Translations under genes and position numbers: made by a program | Notes under the pieces: model-generated | Databases searched by the model: none | The model's input: the letters and a program-made list of their open reading frames with translations, nothing else | Told to the model about the DNA's origin: nothing | Assembly (NCBI GenBank): GCA_027946365.1 | Contig: JAPEUQ010000020.1 | Location: 124,001 to 188,000 of the forward strand | Direction of reading: 5' to 3' | Source of the DNA: Kalmusia sp. IMI 367209 | Lineage: Eukaryota > Ascomycota > Dothideomycetes > Pleosporales > Didymosphaeriaceae | DNA length: 64,000 nucleotides | Part shown: positions 1-10,379 of the stretch, piece by piece | How positions within the stretch are numbered: position 1 is the first letter of the stretch | How the letters are laid out: each line of letters starts with the position of its first letter

Positions 1-386
1 TGAGTCGATCAAACACAGCTCGGAACCCTGCGCGATATGCGTCCCTCTGGTAATATTGTGCGTCGGTGATGCCGTTGTTTCGATTAAGCACTTGATTGGC
101 GCCATCACCAGCCATCATTCTGATAAGATAGGACTCCAAGTCTAAACACACCGACTTGTTGAATTGCTCGTGCAGGATAACCTGGACATTCCTCAGATGC
201 TGTTTAGCTGGTGATTCGAGGTGTTGGCGTAATCGGCCCACCGCGTTGAGCGATTCTCCGACGTAGATGTCCCTTAATACATTATTTGAATCCCCCCCGT
301 CCGGGTAGCTGTCATTGTCTAACACATACACGACAGGCCAATTCCCATGCTTTTCGTCTTGGGACCTCCACGTGGCAACGGCAGGT
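1..386 (-). CDS. GIY-YIG/DUF2075-type protein, N-terminal part (runs off the left edge)
   Basis: The minus strand stays open from about position 395 to the window edge. Around residues 20-50 it reads WPVVYVLD, then IYVGESLNAVGRLRQHLES, a GIY-YIG nuclease core, followed by NKSVCLDLESYLIRMMAGDG and VLNRNNGITDAQYY. This series is characteristic of the N-terminus of bacterial DUF2075 (Schlafen-3-like helicase) proteins; the helicase part would lie beyond the window. There is no ATG between the preceding in-frame stop and the conserved domain. It may therefore be a second exon of the MazG gene at 396-731, joined through a 40-bp GT..AG intron (387-426) that preserves frame, or it may be a broken gene. 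Family assignment is from recognisable motifs; the nuclease and helicase activity is family knowledge. Confidence 0.75.
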
Positions 387-426
387 CTAGAGAACTCAAC
401 TCGAGCTATTTATAAGCTTGTCATAC
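387..426 (-). other. candidate 40-bp intron joining MazG to GIY-YIG/DUF2075
   Basis: On the minus strand the segment begins GTATGA and ends TCTAG. Removing it skips the MazG stop at 396-398 and joins VSTK to PAVATWRSQDEKHGNWPVVY in frame. At 40 bp it is shorter than most fungal introns, and no strong branch site is seen. The model explains why the downstream reading frame lacks an ATG. The alternative is two adjacent genes, the second with a lost start. Confidence 0.35.
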
Positions 427-731
427 TTTGTACTGACACCTCGGGCCTTCTCCACGGGATACTTCTTGCGCGTGACTTCAAGTTTTTCTAGCACAATCTG
501 TTCCGCGTCGGCTCCAATGCGAATAGCAAGAAGATGACAATACGTTAAGACGTCTGCAAATTCCTCGCGCACACGCTTTAGCTCGGCATCTGCAATCCAC
601 TGAAAGCACTCGAGCAGCTCGCCCGCTTCAATGGCTATGCTCTTAGCAAGATTCTCTGGAGTGTGGAATTGCTCCCAATCGCGCTCCGCAGCAAATGCCA
701 CGAGTGCGTCGCGGACTGATGTCTCTACCAT
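396..731 (-). CDS. MazG-like nucleotide pyrophosphohydrolase, bacterial type
   Basis: This is a 111-residue protein from the ATG at 731. It is a compact all-alpha MazG/dCTPase-type enzyme expected to hydrolyse NTPs or dNTPs to the monophosphate plus pyrophosphate using Mg2+. The two metal-binding motifs are visible: EAGELLE near residues 35-41 and REEFADVL near residues 54-61. The ending KYPVEKARGVSTKYDKL is typical of stand-alone bacterial members. The wording resembles actinobacterial proteins far more than fungal housekeeping dCTPases, so horizontal transfer is inferred. It lies directly before the GIY-YIG/DUF2075 reading frame on the same strand, an order also found in bacteria. An alternative model splices a 40-bp intron (387-426) after VSTK and fuses the two proteins. 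Composition is normal, with no RIP. Confidence 0.85.
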   Translation of the reverse strand: MVETSVRDALVAFAAERDWEQFHTPENLAKSIAIEAGELLECFQWIADAELKRVREEFADVLTYCHLLAIRIGADAEQIVLEKLEVTRKKYPVEKARGVSTKYDKLINSSS

Positions 732-739
732 GTGCAATA

Positions 740-1644
740 GCTCCTGTGACAGCGTCGTCTGAGTCTATCCATCAAATAAGTATAAGCGCTGGACACGTAA
801 TAGGAGCCGACTTACAATATGACAGCTAGGCGATTATTTGATAGTTGCGTTATGGCGATACGGGAGTGTGAAAAGCCTAGAGTCGACAATGCGACATCAG
901 TCTTTGAACGATGTAAAAGCACTCAAATTTGCCAACAAGAGAGGATTGCGGCAAGCTCAAAGACAGGAACAAGACAGGGCTGATGTGGATGAACATATAC
1001 CTCCAAGTGCCAGGGCGACAAGACAGACGGGCCGCCACGGCGCTAATATGCCCAATCAGATTTAGCCAAGTAGGCAACACTGCAGCTACTTCACATACTC
1101 GTATGCGACACTAACGAATGATTTTTATCCTCAGATAAAAATAGAGTTGCTACCTAAAACAAACCCTGCGCGCCTACCGAGTTTGCCTATGGAAAGAACG
1201 AAAGGAAACGTAGGAAGCAACGGCAAAAAGAAAACTCGAATATTTCCTCTTTGGCCATTCAAATTTTGATACATTAAAATTCCAGCTTTTTTTTAAGGGT
1301 TGGTATCAAGCTTCATCTCTTTGCAGTATCGCGTAGAACTTCTCTCCCAAGACTTACCATCTTAGGAGAATCTGCATGATGGTGGGATGTAGCTGAGGTA
1401 CCTGGAGCCTGGTTCAGAGAAGACGTAAACATTTTGCATCAGGATCTGTAGTCCAATCGTCTCAGGTCTGGCTCAAGATCCGGACATCATCATGAGAGGA
1501 AAATCATTCATAGAGGATCCTGAACTGCAAGACTGCGACACCACAAAGAAATGTTCCGCCTCCCCTCCCACAACAGCTGACACTGAATTTGACATGGATT
1601 CTCTAGATCTACAATATTATGCTCCATGTAACAGATGCGCTCCT
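740..1644. other. intergenic, no gene recognised
   Basis: Only short overlapping open frames without recognisable motifs occur here. The stretch contains the presumed upstream region of the MazG gene (right of 731) and the downstream region of the FAD-oxidoreductase relic. Composition is mixed and not strongly RIPped. A few A/T runs occur around 1230-1300. Confidence 0.5.
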
Positions 1645-3182
1645 TTAGAGCTTGATACTGCCAGACACTCCTTTTTGGAACAGACCTTCTGCATCATACT
1701 TTGCGCTGACTCAGCGCAATCTCTGCTGCGAAGTCGTACCATATGATGTGATGGGTCCTGGAAATTGTACGCATAGACCATGTACTTGTAAGGTACTCCG
1801 TGCCCCGAGTAGCGGCATCCTCATCGATTCGTTTGAGAACCTTCTTAAATATTTGGAGTATAAGGTCATCATCTGACTTATTCTTTCACCAGTTCAAGAG
1901 AAGGACAGACATGAGGCGACCGTCTGAGGTGTTGAGGCCGAGGCTGTTGTCGTGTTTCTCCAACAATGATTTCGGACACACCTGTAACGTCAAGGCACAT
2001 CTGAAACCGTCCAAAGTCTTGAGTGGTTGGAATGTCGCTGTAAACATTTCGGAGGCAGCAATCAGCATGGCAGCGTCGACTTTAGCGGTCGTGTTCATGT
2101 ATGCGTATCTATGTTGGTGTGAATGTGTGTGACTGGATTTGTAAAGAGGAAACGACATACCTGACGCCATCCGATGATTAAGTGGCTTTTTCGTTAACAG
2201 CACCTTCCGATTCAACATACGCGTAGAGTTCATCGGCTCGATTGAGGTTAGACGCTCACAAAGGCTGAAGCACGTCCGGTTTCTCGAACCCCCGTGTGTA
2301 GTAAAGCTGATTCATGCAGAAGTGACCACCGAGATCTGCGAGCACTCCACTATAGCCTTGTCTGACCATCATGTGGGTCTATTCACTGGCATCGGGCTTG
2401 TTCAGCTCGTCGCAATAAGCTTGTATCTGACTGGGGCAGCTGGGAGCGAAATAGAACACCGTTCCGCCCAAAACGGGCCTTGCTCGAAACTTTTGAGACC
2501 GAACCGCGTGACAATACCAAAATTGTTTACGCCATCCCGGAGTGCACGCCACAAGTCGGAGTTTGCAGTGGCATTCGCGTAGACAACTTCGCCCGTAGAC
2601 AGGACAACCTCGTAGTTGACCACGTTATCGCAGATGAAGCCTCTCGAGACGAGAAGAATGAAAGCCCACCTATATTCTCGTTATATATGAGCGAGAAAGA
2701 ACATGATATTGACCGGAATAGGCGATTTGGGGGATAGTCGTACAAGCTAAAGTAAGGCCACGAATACCTCCCAGAGCAGAACGACTCCCGCTCACACTAA
2801 GTCCATGTTCTGTAACTTTCTCGTAGACCCGGTCCCACCTCTCCTCTGCGCGTACTAGGGTTGTGTCAGCGTCAACTCTACACCAGTAAGGGGGCACAGG
2901 TCCAAGGTGATACCGTTGCCAGAAATGTTGGTGCAGCCAGGTACCGGCTGCTGACTAGCGCCACGGATAGCGAGCTAGATGTCATCGTTCAGTCCGTGTG
3001 GTTCGAGAAGCTCGACGATCTTGACAATTTTCCGGTGGACCTGGCCAGAACTATGGCTGCGGGCTCAAGATGACTGTGTAGCAAAGGAGAGTAAGATTTA
3101 TTAAGCTCTGGTACGCTTCAGTGCCTTTGATAGCGACTTGACCGCTAGAGAAGTTATCTTTCAAAGATTCAAGAAGTGACAT
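1645..3182 (-). pseudogene. FAD-linked oxidoreductase (berberine-bridge-like), decayed
   Basis: A whole gene can be followed on the minus strand from MSLLESLKDNFSSG at 3182 to GLFQKGVSGSIKL and a TAA at 1645-1647, about the size expected for a 480-500 residue secreted or cytosolic FAD_binding_4 enzyme. Landmarks in order are GTEAYQS (about 3130), the FAD-domain segment ERWDRVYEKVTEHGLSVSG (about 2830), GLTL then GLSFFSSR (2755-2660), VVNYEVVLSTGEVVYANAT (about 2610), NNFGIVTRFGLKSF (about 2520), FQPLKT with NSLGLNTSDG (about 2000) and YMVYAYNFQDPI (about 1770). These lie in different frames. One likely intron (GTACGA..ATATAG, about 2676-2743) explains one jump; a single-base loss after SFFSSR and other shifts are damage. 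Such enzymes oxidise sugars, alcohols or amines and are common in secondary metabolism; the substrate cannot be told. Confidence 0.8.
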
Positions 3183-4374
3183 GGTGCCTGATGGCGGTTG
3201 GTATTTATAAGTGGGACATTCAAGAGAGGATGGCAGTGTGCAAGAGTGAGTCGCTTCGTTGAGGTCACGGGCAAAACCTGCGCGGGGGCTAGCTCAATGC
3301 CGCGCATCGATTCAGAGGCACTGAAAGGGAGCGGCGCGGCAAGCAAACCCAAGGCAGTCAAAAGCAGGTAACAACAGGCTGAAGGATCCAAACCGACTGA
3401 CAACCTGTGGCGTCGCATTCCGTGTCCGGCGTCGAGGTCGTTTGGCCGGTTTCGAAGGTGCGCACTGCGAAGATAAACCTTTACTTCGCTCAGAGAATGC
3501 ACCGGCACGACGGACGCAAAATAAGCGCGACAGCTTGGGCGGGTGCTCATAATGGTGAACGACAAGGGCTAACCAAGTGCCCGCAGACGGATGAGTAGAT
3601 TTTCGTCGGGTATCTCATGCTGCGTCTATTGTTGGCGCCATTCATGCAGTCTAAATCTATCGAAACACATGTATGGTCCCGGCAAGTGCCCGCCCCCGCC
3701 TCGACTAGTGCTGCGCTAACCGTCCTCTGTCCTGTATAGATTGCCCCAAAGACTTCACCACAACCGTCGTGCTTCGTACCGTTCCGCCACAGCCTAGACT
3801 TTGTACTCTTTCAACAGTAGAAAAGCCTGCCATCTCAGCATGGTTGTACACGAGCGCTTGGCGCTTTATTCGGCCGGTGAAAAGCACCGAGCGACTAACA
3901 GCAATCCGTTAGCTGTGCACTACAAGCAAAAGACGCATTAACATTATATCGTTGGCCATACATCGCTGTTATGATAGCAAGCCTGTGCATGCGCTAAGAG
4001 GTCCTATGACGTCATACATGACCGTTTACCTAACCCTGGGCTTCGGTAAAAGACAGCCGGACCAATTAACGGTCGCATTCATCATATCTCTACCAAGTAT
4101 TCAGAAGCGATTCCAATGTAGGATCGCGTCAATCTAGCGGGGCGTCATGCCACCAAACCTTTGCATCGACGTCCGCAGCAGACTCAAGCTCCTTTCCCCC
4201 TGTCACGGTTCGGGTTCAGCAACCGAGAGCACCTATAAAGTGAGTAAGACCGTCTTTCCCTACAACAGAACCAAATTGATCCCATTGTTTCCCAACGTGT
4301 TTCTGCTTGAAGTTTTCATCGGTTTCGCAAGTGGTTATACGACTCTTTATCGTCAGCCGTAACAGCATCGGCAT
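3183..4374. other. intergenic, no gene recognised
   Basis: A TATA-like TATAAATA on the minus strand near 3204-3211 precedes the FAD-oxidoreductase relic closely. The remaining 1.1 kb shows only short frames without conserved motifs and normal composition. Confidence 0.4.
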
Positions 4375-4644
4375 ATGCCCGAAGCCTTCGCCATGGAGAA
4401 TGTTCTACGCAATGCCCTTCAAGACCTCGGACTAGGTCAATACATTGATGCATTACAGAGGAGTGGATTCGTTGACTGGAGTACTTTGTTCAAGATACGG
4501 GAAGAGGACCTTGATCACCTTGGTTTCAAGCTTGGTCACCGTCGTCAGCTTCAGAGACAGCTGGCGAGCATTAGAGGGCTACCCTCTTGGGAACCACTGT
4601 ATGAAGAGTCTTCTATCAAAGCATGCAATCTTTATCTTCCCTAA
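4375..4644 (+). CDS. SAM-domain protein fragment next to the hAT insertion
   Basis: The 89-residue frame contains a sterile-alpha-motif domain at about residues 8-68. Visible landmarks are LGLGQYIDALQRSGF, the central DWSTLFKIREEDLDHLGF and the closing helix KLGHRRQLQRQLASIRG. This SAM type with KLGHRR is familiar from fungal proteins in which a SAM domain precedes an HMG box; no HMG box is found here, so the gene is probably a fragment. Translation could begin at 4375 or at the second Met (4393). The TAA at 4642-4644 lies inside the 8-bp duplication of transposon copy A, so the stop predates the insertion. A GTATGA at about 4599 could be a donor of an intron ending in CTTTAG at about 10651, placing the transposon in an intron, but an in-frame TAG follows. 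Confidence 0.6.
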   Translation: MPEAFAMENVLRNALQDLGLGQYIDALQRSGFVDWSTLFKIREEDLDHLGFKLGHRRQLQRQLASIRGLPSWEPLYEESSIKACNLYLP

Positions 4645-4645
4645 G
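4638..4645. repeat. 8-bp target site duplication, left side of hAT copy A
   Basis: TCCCTAAG immediately precedes the terminal inverted repeat TAGACTAGCAAATGGG and occurs again immediately after the other end at 10630-10637. Eight-base duplications are the hallmark of hAT transposons. Confidence 0.9.
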
Positions 4646-4860
4646 TAGACTAGCAAATGGGTATAGGTTGGGTTGAGGTTAGGTTAGATTATATAAGACC
4701 CTAACCTAACCTATACCTAAACCCATTAATTTAGCGCTAGTAATAGGTATAGGTTAAGGTTAGGTTACTAAAATCAGGGTTGGGTTAGGGTTAGGGTATA
4801 TGGTTATGTCTAGGGTCTGAGTAATTATAATTAATTAATATATTTCTATTTACGTCTTAG
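4646..4860 (+). repeat. left terminus of hAT copy A with telomere-like subterminal repeats
   Basis: A terminal inverted repeat is followed by runs built on GGTTAGG, GGGTTAGGG and GGTATAGGTTA, interrupted by an inverted block of CCTAACCTAACCTATACC. The same arrangement is seen in copy B at about 34505-34685 (complement). The units resemble, but are not, a regular TTAGGG array. Confidence 0.8.
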
Positions 4861-5089
4861 TCGTTTTTTTAATTATGATTATTATTAAGGTGGATACTAA
4901 GGTAGCTAGGTAATATTAACTATTACGCATTTATTATAGTTAATTATAATAGTATAACTAGATTTATTACTACTAGAGCTTCATGATCTATAACTACTAC
5001 CCTAATAGGTTTTCTCCTTAATTTAATAAAATATATAGGATATAGTATCTTTAGTAGTAATATTTTACTAAATAAGAATCTTTAATCTA

Positions 5090-5572
5090 AATTATAATCC
5101 TCTTTATATAGATTATATTTATTTAGTAGTCTAGAAAAATAAGTATTTACTTAATAGTTAATATACTAATTAGAGGTATATATCTTTAAGATATCTAATT
5201 ATGAACGCCTCAGTAGCTTCTTAAAGAGTACTTAATATAGAAGTCTAAATGCGTAAGTCCAGCTTATAGATATAGACTAGCTTATAAATAAGACGTAAGA
5301 ATAGAAGTTTATAAATAAGTAGTTCTATAATTTTTAATATTATTTAATCTCTCTAAGCGCCACCGCTATATCCTATTAGCTTAAAAATATAATTAGAAGC
5401 TATAATAACTTATTATCTAACTTAAAGTACCACTTTTTCTTTATATTATTAGTAATCTTCTCACGCATAGTCTTACTAACTAGATTTTTTAGAAGTTTTT
5501 CTACTAGTTACTAGCTTATGGTGAGACTTTTTAGTAGTAACTTATTTAGATCTAGCTATTATAAATAGAGTT
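5090..5572 (-). pseudogene. short opposite-strand frame of the hAT element (copy A version)
   Basis: This is the counterpart of the 160-codon frame at 33775-34254 in copy B. The Lys/Arg-rich beginning and a conserved RLIYKLVYIYKL stretch can be read. The copy A version differs by a short A-run length change that breaks the frame. The function is unknown. Confidence 0.45.
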
Positions 5573-6139
5573 TATAGAGTAGTAATAAAAGTTAGAGTAG
5601 TTAAAAATAAAAATAGAAAGTAGAAATAGAAAGTAGAAGTTTAGTCACTAAGATAATAGTTATATAGTAGTAAATATAGAAGTAAGAAAGTAAAGATAAG
5701 AGGGAGAAAGTAAAGATAAGAGGGAAATATAAAAGTTAAATAAACTAATTTATAGACTCTATTAATATATATTATAATAACTCTGTAATAAATTTCCGTG
5801 ATAATTTATATAGGAAAGAGCTTAAGATACGCTTTTAATTAATATTCTTATTATAGTAATATAACTTTTTTTAATTACTATATATATATGCGTAATATAT
5901 AATTATTATTATTTATTATTATTATACTACGCTAGTGTTATATATAGGCTACTAAATCTCACTTAACTATATCTATAATTAGTCCCCTATTAACTTTCTT
6001 CTATCTATCTTCTACTATTATACTTTTATAAATTACTCTATAAGTTACTATATATCTTTATTATAGTTTTTACGTAATAAAGTCTTCACCTATTAAGTAA
6101 GAATCTATTAAAGAGACTAATTATCTAGATCGTCCTAAG

Positions 6140-7250
6140 GGTTTACTACCTAGTATTAAGTATGAGATACCAGCTAGATATAACTATAATAAGTGGGATA
6201 AATTTATAGAAATATTTATTCTAGTTTATTATTATAGTATAAATTAATTTATATAGGGTTTTACTTCTAAAGAGTAAGAAATTAATTACGTCCTCTTACT
6301 ATATAGATAGAGTGGTTCTTAAAAAAGGTCATTCTATAAATTTATTAATACTATTTAAGGGTATACTTAGTAATAGTATTTATACTATTTAGTAAAGAGA
6401 TTAAACTACTTTATATAATAGAGAGACTAAGACTATTAAGAATATTAATACTACTGATCGTTCTACCAAAAAGTATACTTAAGAAGAGATTTAAAAAATA
6501 AGATACGTACACTTCTCTATCTAAGGATATAAAGAAAAACTATCTTAAGATAGAATAGGAGAAGCTTTTAGATTAACGCTTTTAGAATTAGAAAAGTAGT
6601 AAGTTATAATAGTAATTTATTATATATTTATACTTATAAGGTGTAGGTAAATAGCTAGTAGCTTAGCTATAATAAGTCTACTAGAAATAAGAGAAGCTTA
6701 ATTATAAAGTTTCCTTAGGCAGTACTATAAATTCCTAGAAAAGCTAACCTAAGCTAGTAAAAGCTTTTCTAATAAATAACTCTAAGATTATAGAGAGTTA
6801 TAACTCTATAAATCTAGTAGTACCCTTAAGAAAATTATATAAGATATTTATAAAGATGGCTTAGTAAAGCTTAAAAGTAATATATTTAAAAATAAAAGAC
6901 TAAAGCTAATTAGTAATAATTTATAAATAGCCTTACTAAAGAAGAGTTAGCTATAATAATAGATAAGGACTAGTAGTAAATTTATTATATTCTTTTATCA
7001 CGCTTATATACTAATTACGCTAGACGTTATAAGCCTACGTCTATCCTTAAGTATATATCTAGGGAGAAGATATTACGCTTAAAAGTAATTTACCATATAT
7101 TCTTAATAATGAGAGTAATAAGTATAAAGAAAAAGTTAATTATAACTCTAAGATTAACGCTGCGTATAATAAGGGGATAATAAATATAAAATCTCTATTA
7201 ATAAAGATAAAAATAAGGATAATAATAATAGTAAGGAGGAGTTTAAAAAC
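6140..7250 (+). pseudogene. gag-like frame inside hAT copy A
   Basis: The plus strand reads PARYNYNKWDKFIEIFILVY, then GFTSKE, INYVLLLYR and KRSFYKFINTI, with stop codons mostly TAG/TAA where Gln or Trp would be expected. The layout (KW..F followed by a KI.YV..L segment) recalls the capsid part of retrotransposon gag proteins. The same sequence is in copy B on the minus strand (about 30240-31380), so it belonged to the family before the copies separated. The assignment is tentative. Confidence 0.35.
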
Positions 7251-7709
7251 TTTATAGATTTTAAGGGGTTTTCTGATAAAGATGATTAAGTGTTAGAGTC
7301 TACTATAGAATAAATACTTAAATATTAAAAGATAGATTTTAGTTAAGTTTTAGTACTCTGCTTAACTATAATTAGCTAGTAATAGTTAATATAGTTAATA
7401 ATTATAGATTATTTACCTAGAATATAAATATATTATTTATAATTTTAATACTTACTTATTATGGAATATACTTAGGAATGTAAATAGACGTACTAGAATA
7501 TCATAAGCCCTACACCCTATCTTATAGTTATGAATGGAAATATACGTATTAAATCCTCTTAGACTACTAATATATCTTATAACTCCTTTAGTTTTATTAT
7601 ATCTTTTTTATTATACTACTATTTTTATCTATTCTATTTATGGCATCTGCTCTTTAATCCCCATAGTTTCCACCTATTCTTAATTAATTTTAATTAAGCG
7701 CCCCCAAAT

Positions 7710-7974
7710 TATTAGAGGGGAACTTAGAGTACCCTAATATTAATTAAATATCTATCTATAAATAATAAATATAATAAGGAATAAAGTAAAATCGTTCTAT
7801 ATAGAATAAATAGTAGAGTAAAACTATATAGGCTATAGATCCTTTAACTTATAACCTATAGTAGAATTCAACCTCTCATTTTAACTAAATCTAGACCTAA
7901 TTTAGAGAGGCTATATAGTATATAAATAATCATCTATATATATTCTATCTTAATTACGGATTTACACTTCAACA
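7710..7974 (+). repeat. LTR-like segment carried inside hAT copy A
   Basis: A 265-bp segment begins TATTAGAGGGGAACTTAG and ends TACACTTCAACA, the TG..CA-type borders of a copia LTR after C-to-T decay at the left border. Its counterpart in copy B is 29523-29788 (complement). No matching target duplication is visible, so it is probably a fossil part of the element, not a recent insertion. Confidence 0.45.
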
Positions 7975-8249
7975 TCTAATAGTTAAAATAATTAAAACTA
8001 AGTATCTTATAAATTACCTTAATACTCAATCTTATAAGAAGACTCTAACTCCTATATATATTTAGTTATCTATACCTACGGCTCAGCCTCTATATTATTA
8101 AAATACTATAATACTAGTCCTATTGTATTCTCCTATAACCTATAAGAATAAACTTATATGGGTGATAATAGATAATAACTAGTCTTTTAAATAGTAGAGA
8201 GATTATCCTTTTAACGCTTCCTTTAATACCTTAGGCTCAATACTATAAT

Positions 8250-10200
8250 AATGAGTCATTATAAATTATAGTTAATATTCTAGGATTAAGTTAAAATAGC
8301 TAAAGCTTCTCTACTTTATAATCTTTATAAAATTATAAAGATCTTAATTACCTTAGATACTTAGTCTATAAGAAACCATCTTAGTTTTCTTATAGTAAAG
8401 GGGTACTATATTAATAATAACTAGAAATTTTATAAGAAGCTACTTGATTTTATCCTAATTTATAAAAGCTATATAGGTACTTCTATAGCATTAGAAGTAC
8501 TATAGATTCTATCTAATATAAATACTAAGTAGTAACTTCTAGCTATTATATATAATAATACTAGTAATAATAAAACACTAGCTTATACTATCTAAACTTA
8601 ACTATAAGAAGAAGATATTAATTAGAATTCTACTAAGAATATGATTCCATGCCTCGCTTATATTATTAATCTAGTTATCTAGGATATCATTTAGCATCTT
8701 AAGCTAGTAGCTCCTAGTAAGCTAGAAGTTAAAGAGAATCTATAATAGCACTATATAAATAAGATTTAATTAGAAATTTTAATACTAAATTCTCTTTAGA
8801 AGGTAAGCTAGCTTTTATTATAGGTATTTATTATAGATTAAGTTATGGCTAGCTCTAGGCAATATGCAAAGTAATTAATTAATCTCTATAATATTTTAAA
8901 TATTTTATTACTACTTAGTAATCCCTACTACTAAAAGAACGTCTCTCTATTATATAAAATGTAAAAACTTATTAAAATTCGACGTTTAACATATATAACC
9001 ATATAGTTAAGCTCTAGTTATATATTAATAAATGACTTAAATAAGAAATTAACTTAAAAACGACTCCTTATATTACTAGGACTACTAGTAATAATAATAA
9101 TATAAAGATAGATTTTATAACCTTAAATAACTTTAACTATCTTATACTAAGTAGTATCACCTTAAGCTTATCACAGCTATACTAAAGAGATTTAAGGATA
9201 TAACTAACTCTTTAAGTTAGAATTAAAAACCATAGATCTAATATATCTAGCTTATATATAACTAACTCTTTAATTTTTTAGATAAGATGACGGAAGAGCT
9301 TAGTAAAGATTTAAAAATAAAGATAATATAGAGTAGCTAATAATAATAAAAGTTATAGCTAGAAAAGAATAAGTTAAACTAAGTAAGTACTATTTAAAAA
9401 TAGATATAGAGTAGGGCTTCTTATTTAATTATATAACTATTCTTAATCTAATATAAAAGCTTATAGTATATAAAATACTATTATTATAGCTATTTATTAT
9501 AGTAATCACTAATACTATCTATAGGATAATACTTAAAAGTTTAGGATAAGTATAACTACCGCCAGCAATTTCTTTAATACCTTAATTATTATAATAATAA
9601 AAAACTAGAGATTTTACTTTAGTCTTAACTATCTATTCTAGATAATTATTAGGTATAGAGTGGTTCCGAAGCCCCTATCCTTAAACTAATTATAGTTAAG
9701 TAGTATTTAGTATCTAGCTAAAACTAGGGTACTAGCTTATAATATATAGAAGAAGAGTAAAAGATAATATATTAGAAAGAAAAAGCTTATCTAAGTATAT
9801 CTTATATTATTATAGGTGAATCTTTTAATATTTTATAGTGGTAGAAAATAAATAAGAATATTTATCTTTATCTTACCTAAATTATAAAAGATATTGTACC
9901 TATTTAGATTACTATAGTAAGTATTAAGCATATTTTTAATATTATAAGAGATATAATTAGAGATCAGAGACACCATCCTTTAGTCTAGAAAATTTAGTAG
10001 ATTATATTTTTTAAGCATATAATTTTTTTAAGAGAAGGAGTAATATATTATTATAAAGGATAGTCTAGTATTTTATAATAGAGTAAATAATCTTTTAAGC
10101 TTCTAACCTATTTAGATTATATAGATAGTATAGAGAAGGAAGAGATTATAGAGGAGGAAGAGGTTATAGATAAAGAAGAGATTATAGAGTAGGAAGATAT
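8250..10200 (+). pseudogene. hAT transposase of copy A (RIP-inactivated)
   Basis: Two regions identify the enzyme. At about 8330-8740 the frame reads GYYINNNQKFYKKLLDF, then IYNNTSNN and CLAYIINLVIQDII; these match the RNase-H-like core of hAT transposases, where a catalytic Asp and a TDNASNN-like motif and an HCxAH-like motif are expected. At about 9817-10020 it reads WWKINKNIYLYLTQIIKDI followed by VSIKHIFNI and QRHHPLV, the C-terminal dimerisation domain. Stops replace many Gln/Trp codons and the catalytic Asp is changed, so the copy is dead. The enzyme would have excised and inserted the element with 8-bp duplications. Confidence 0.85.
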
Positions 10201-10379
10201 TATATATATTCCTAGTATAAATAGGGAGTAAATACTCTAACTACGTAAATATTAAAGGATTTAACCTCCTTTATATTATTATATTTAATAGCTATTATAA
10301 ATAAATAGTTTATATCTCTAACTTTCGCTAGTAGAGTATTCTATAAAAGTTATAGACATTTCTCTAAATATACTTTCTA

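Noticed and set aside
838..1114. overlapping small open frames
   Set aside because: No motifs, conflicting frames on both strands, and no plausible start context.
3161..3565. 134-residue minus-strand frame
   Set aside because: It overlaps the start of the FAD-oxidoreductase relic out of frame and has no conserved motif.
4646..4860. true telomere or interstitial telomeric repeat
   Set aside because: The units are irregular and lie within transposon ends bounded by an 8-bp target duplication, with the same arrangement in copies B and C.
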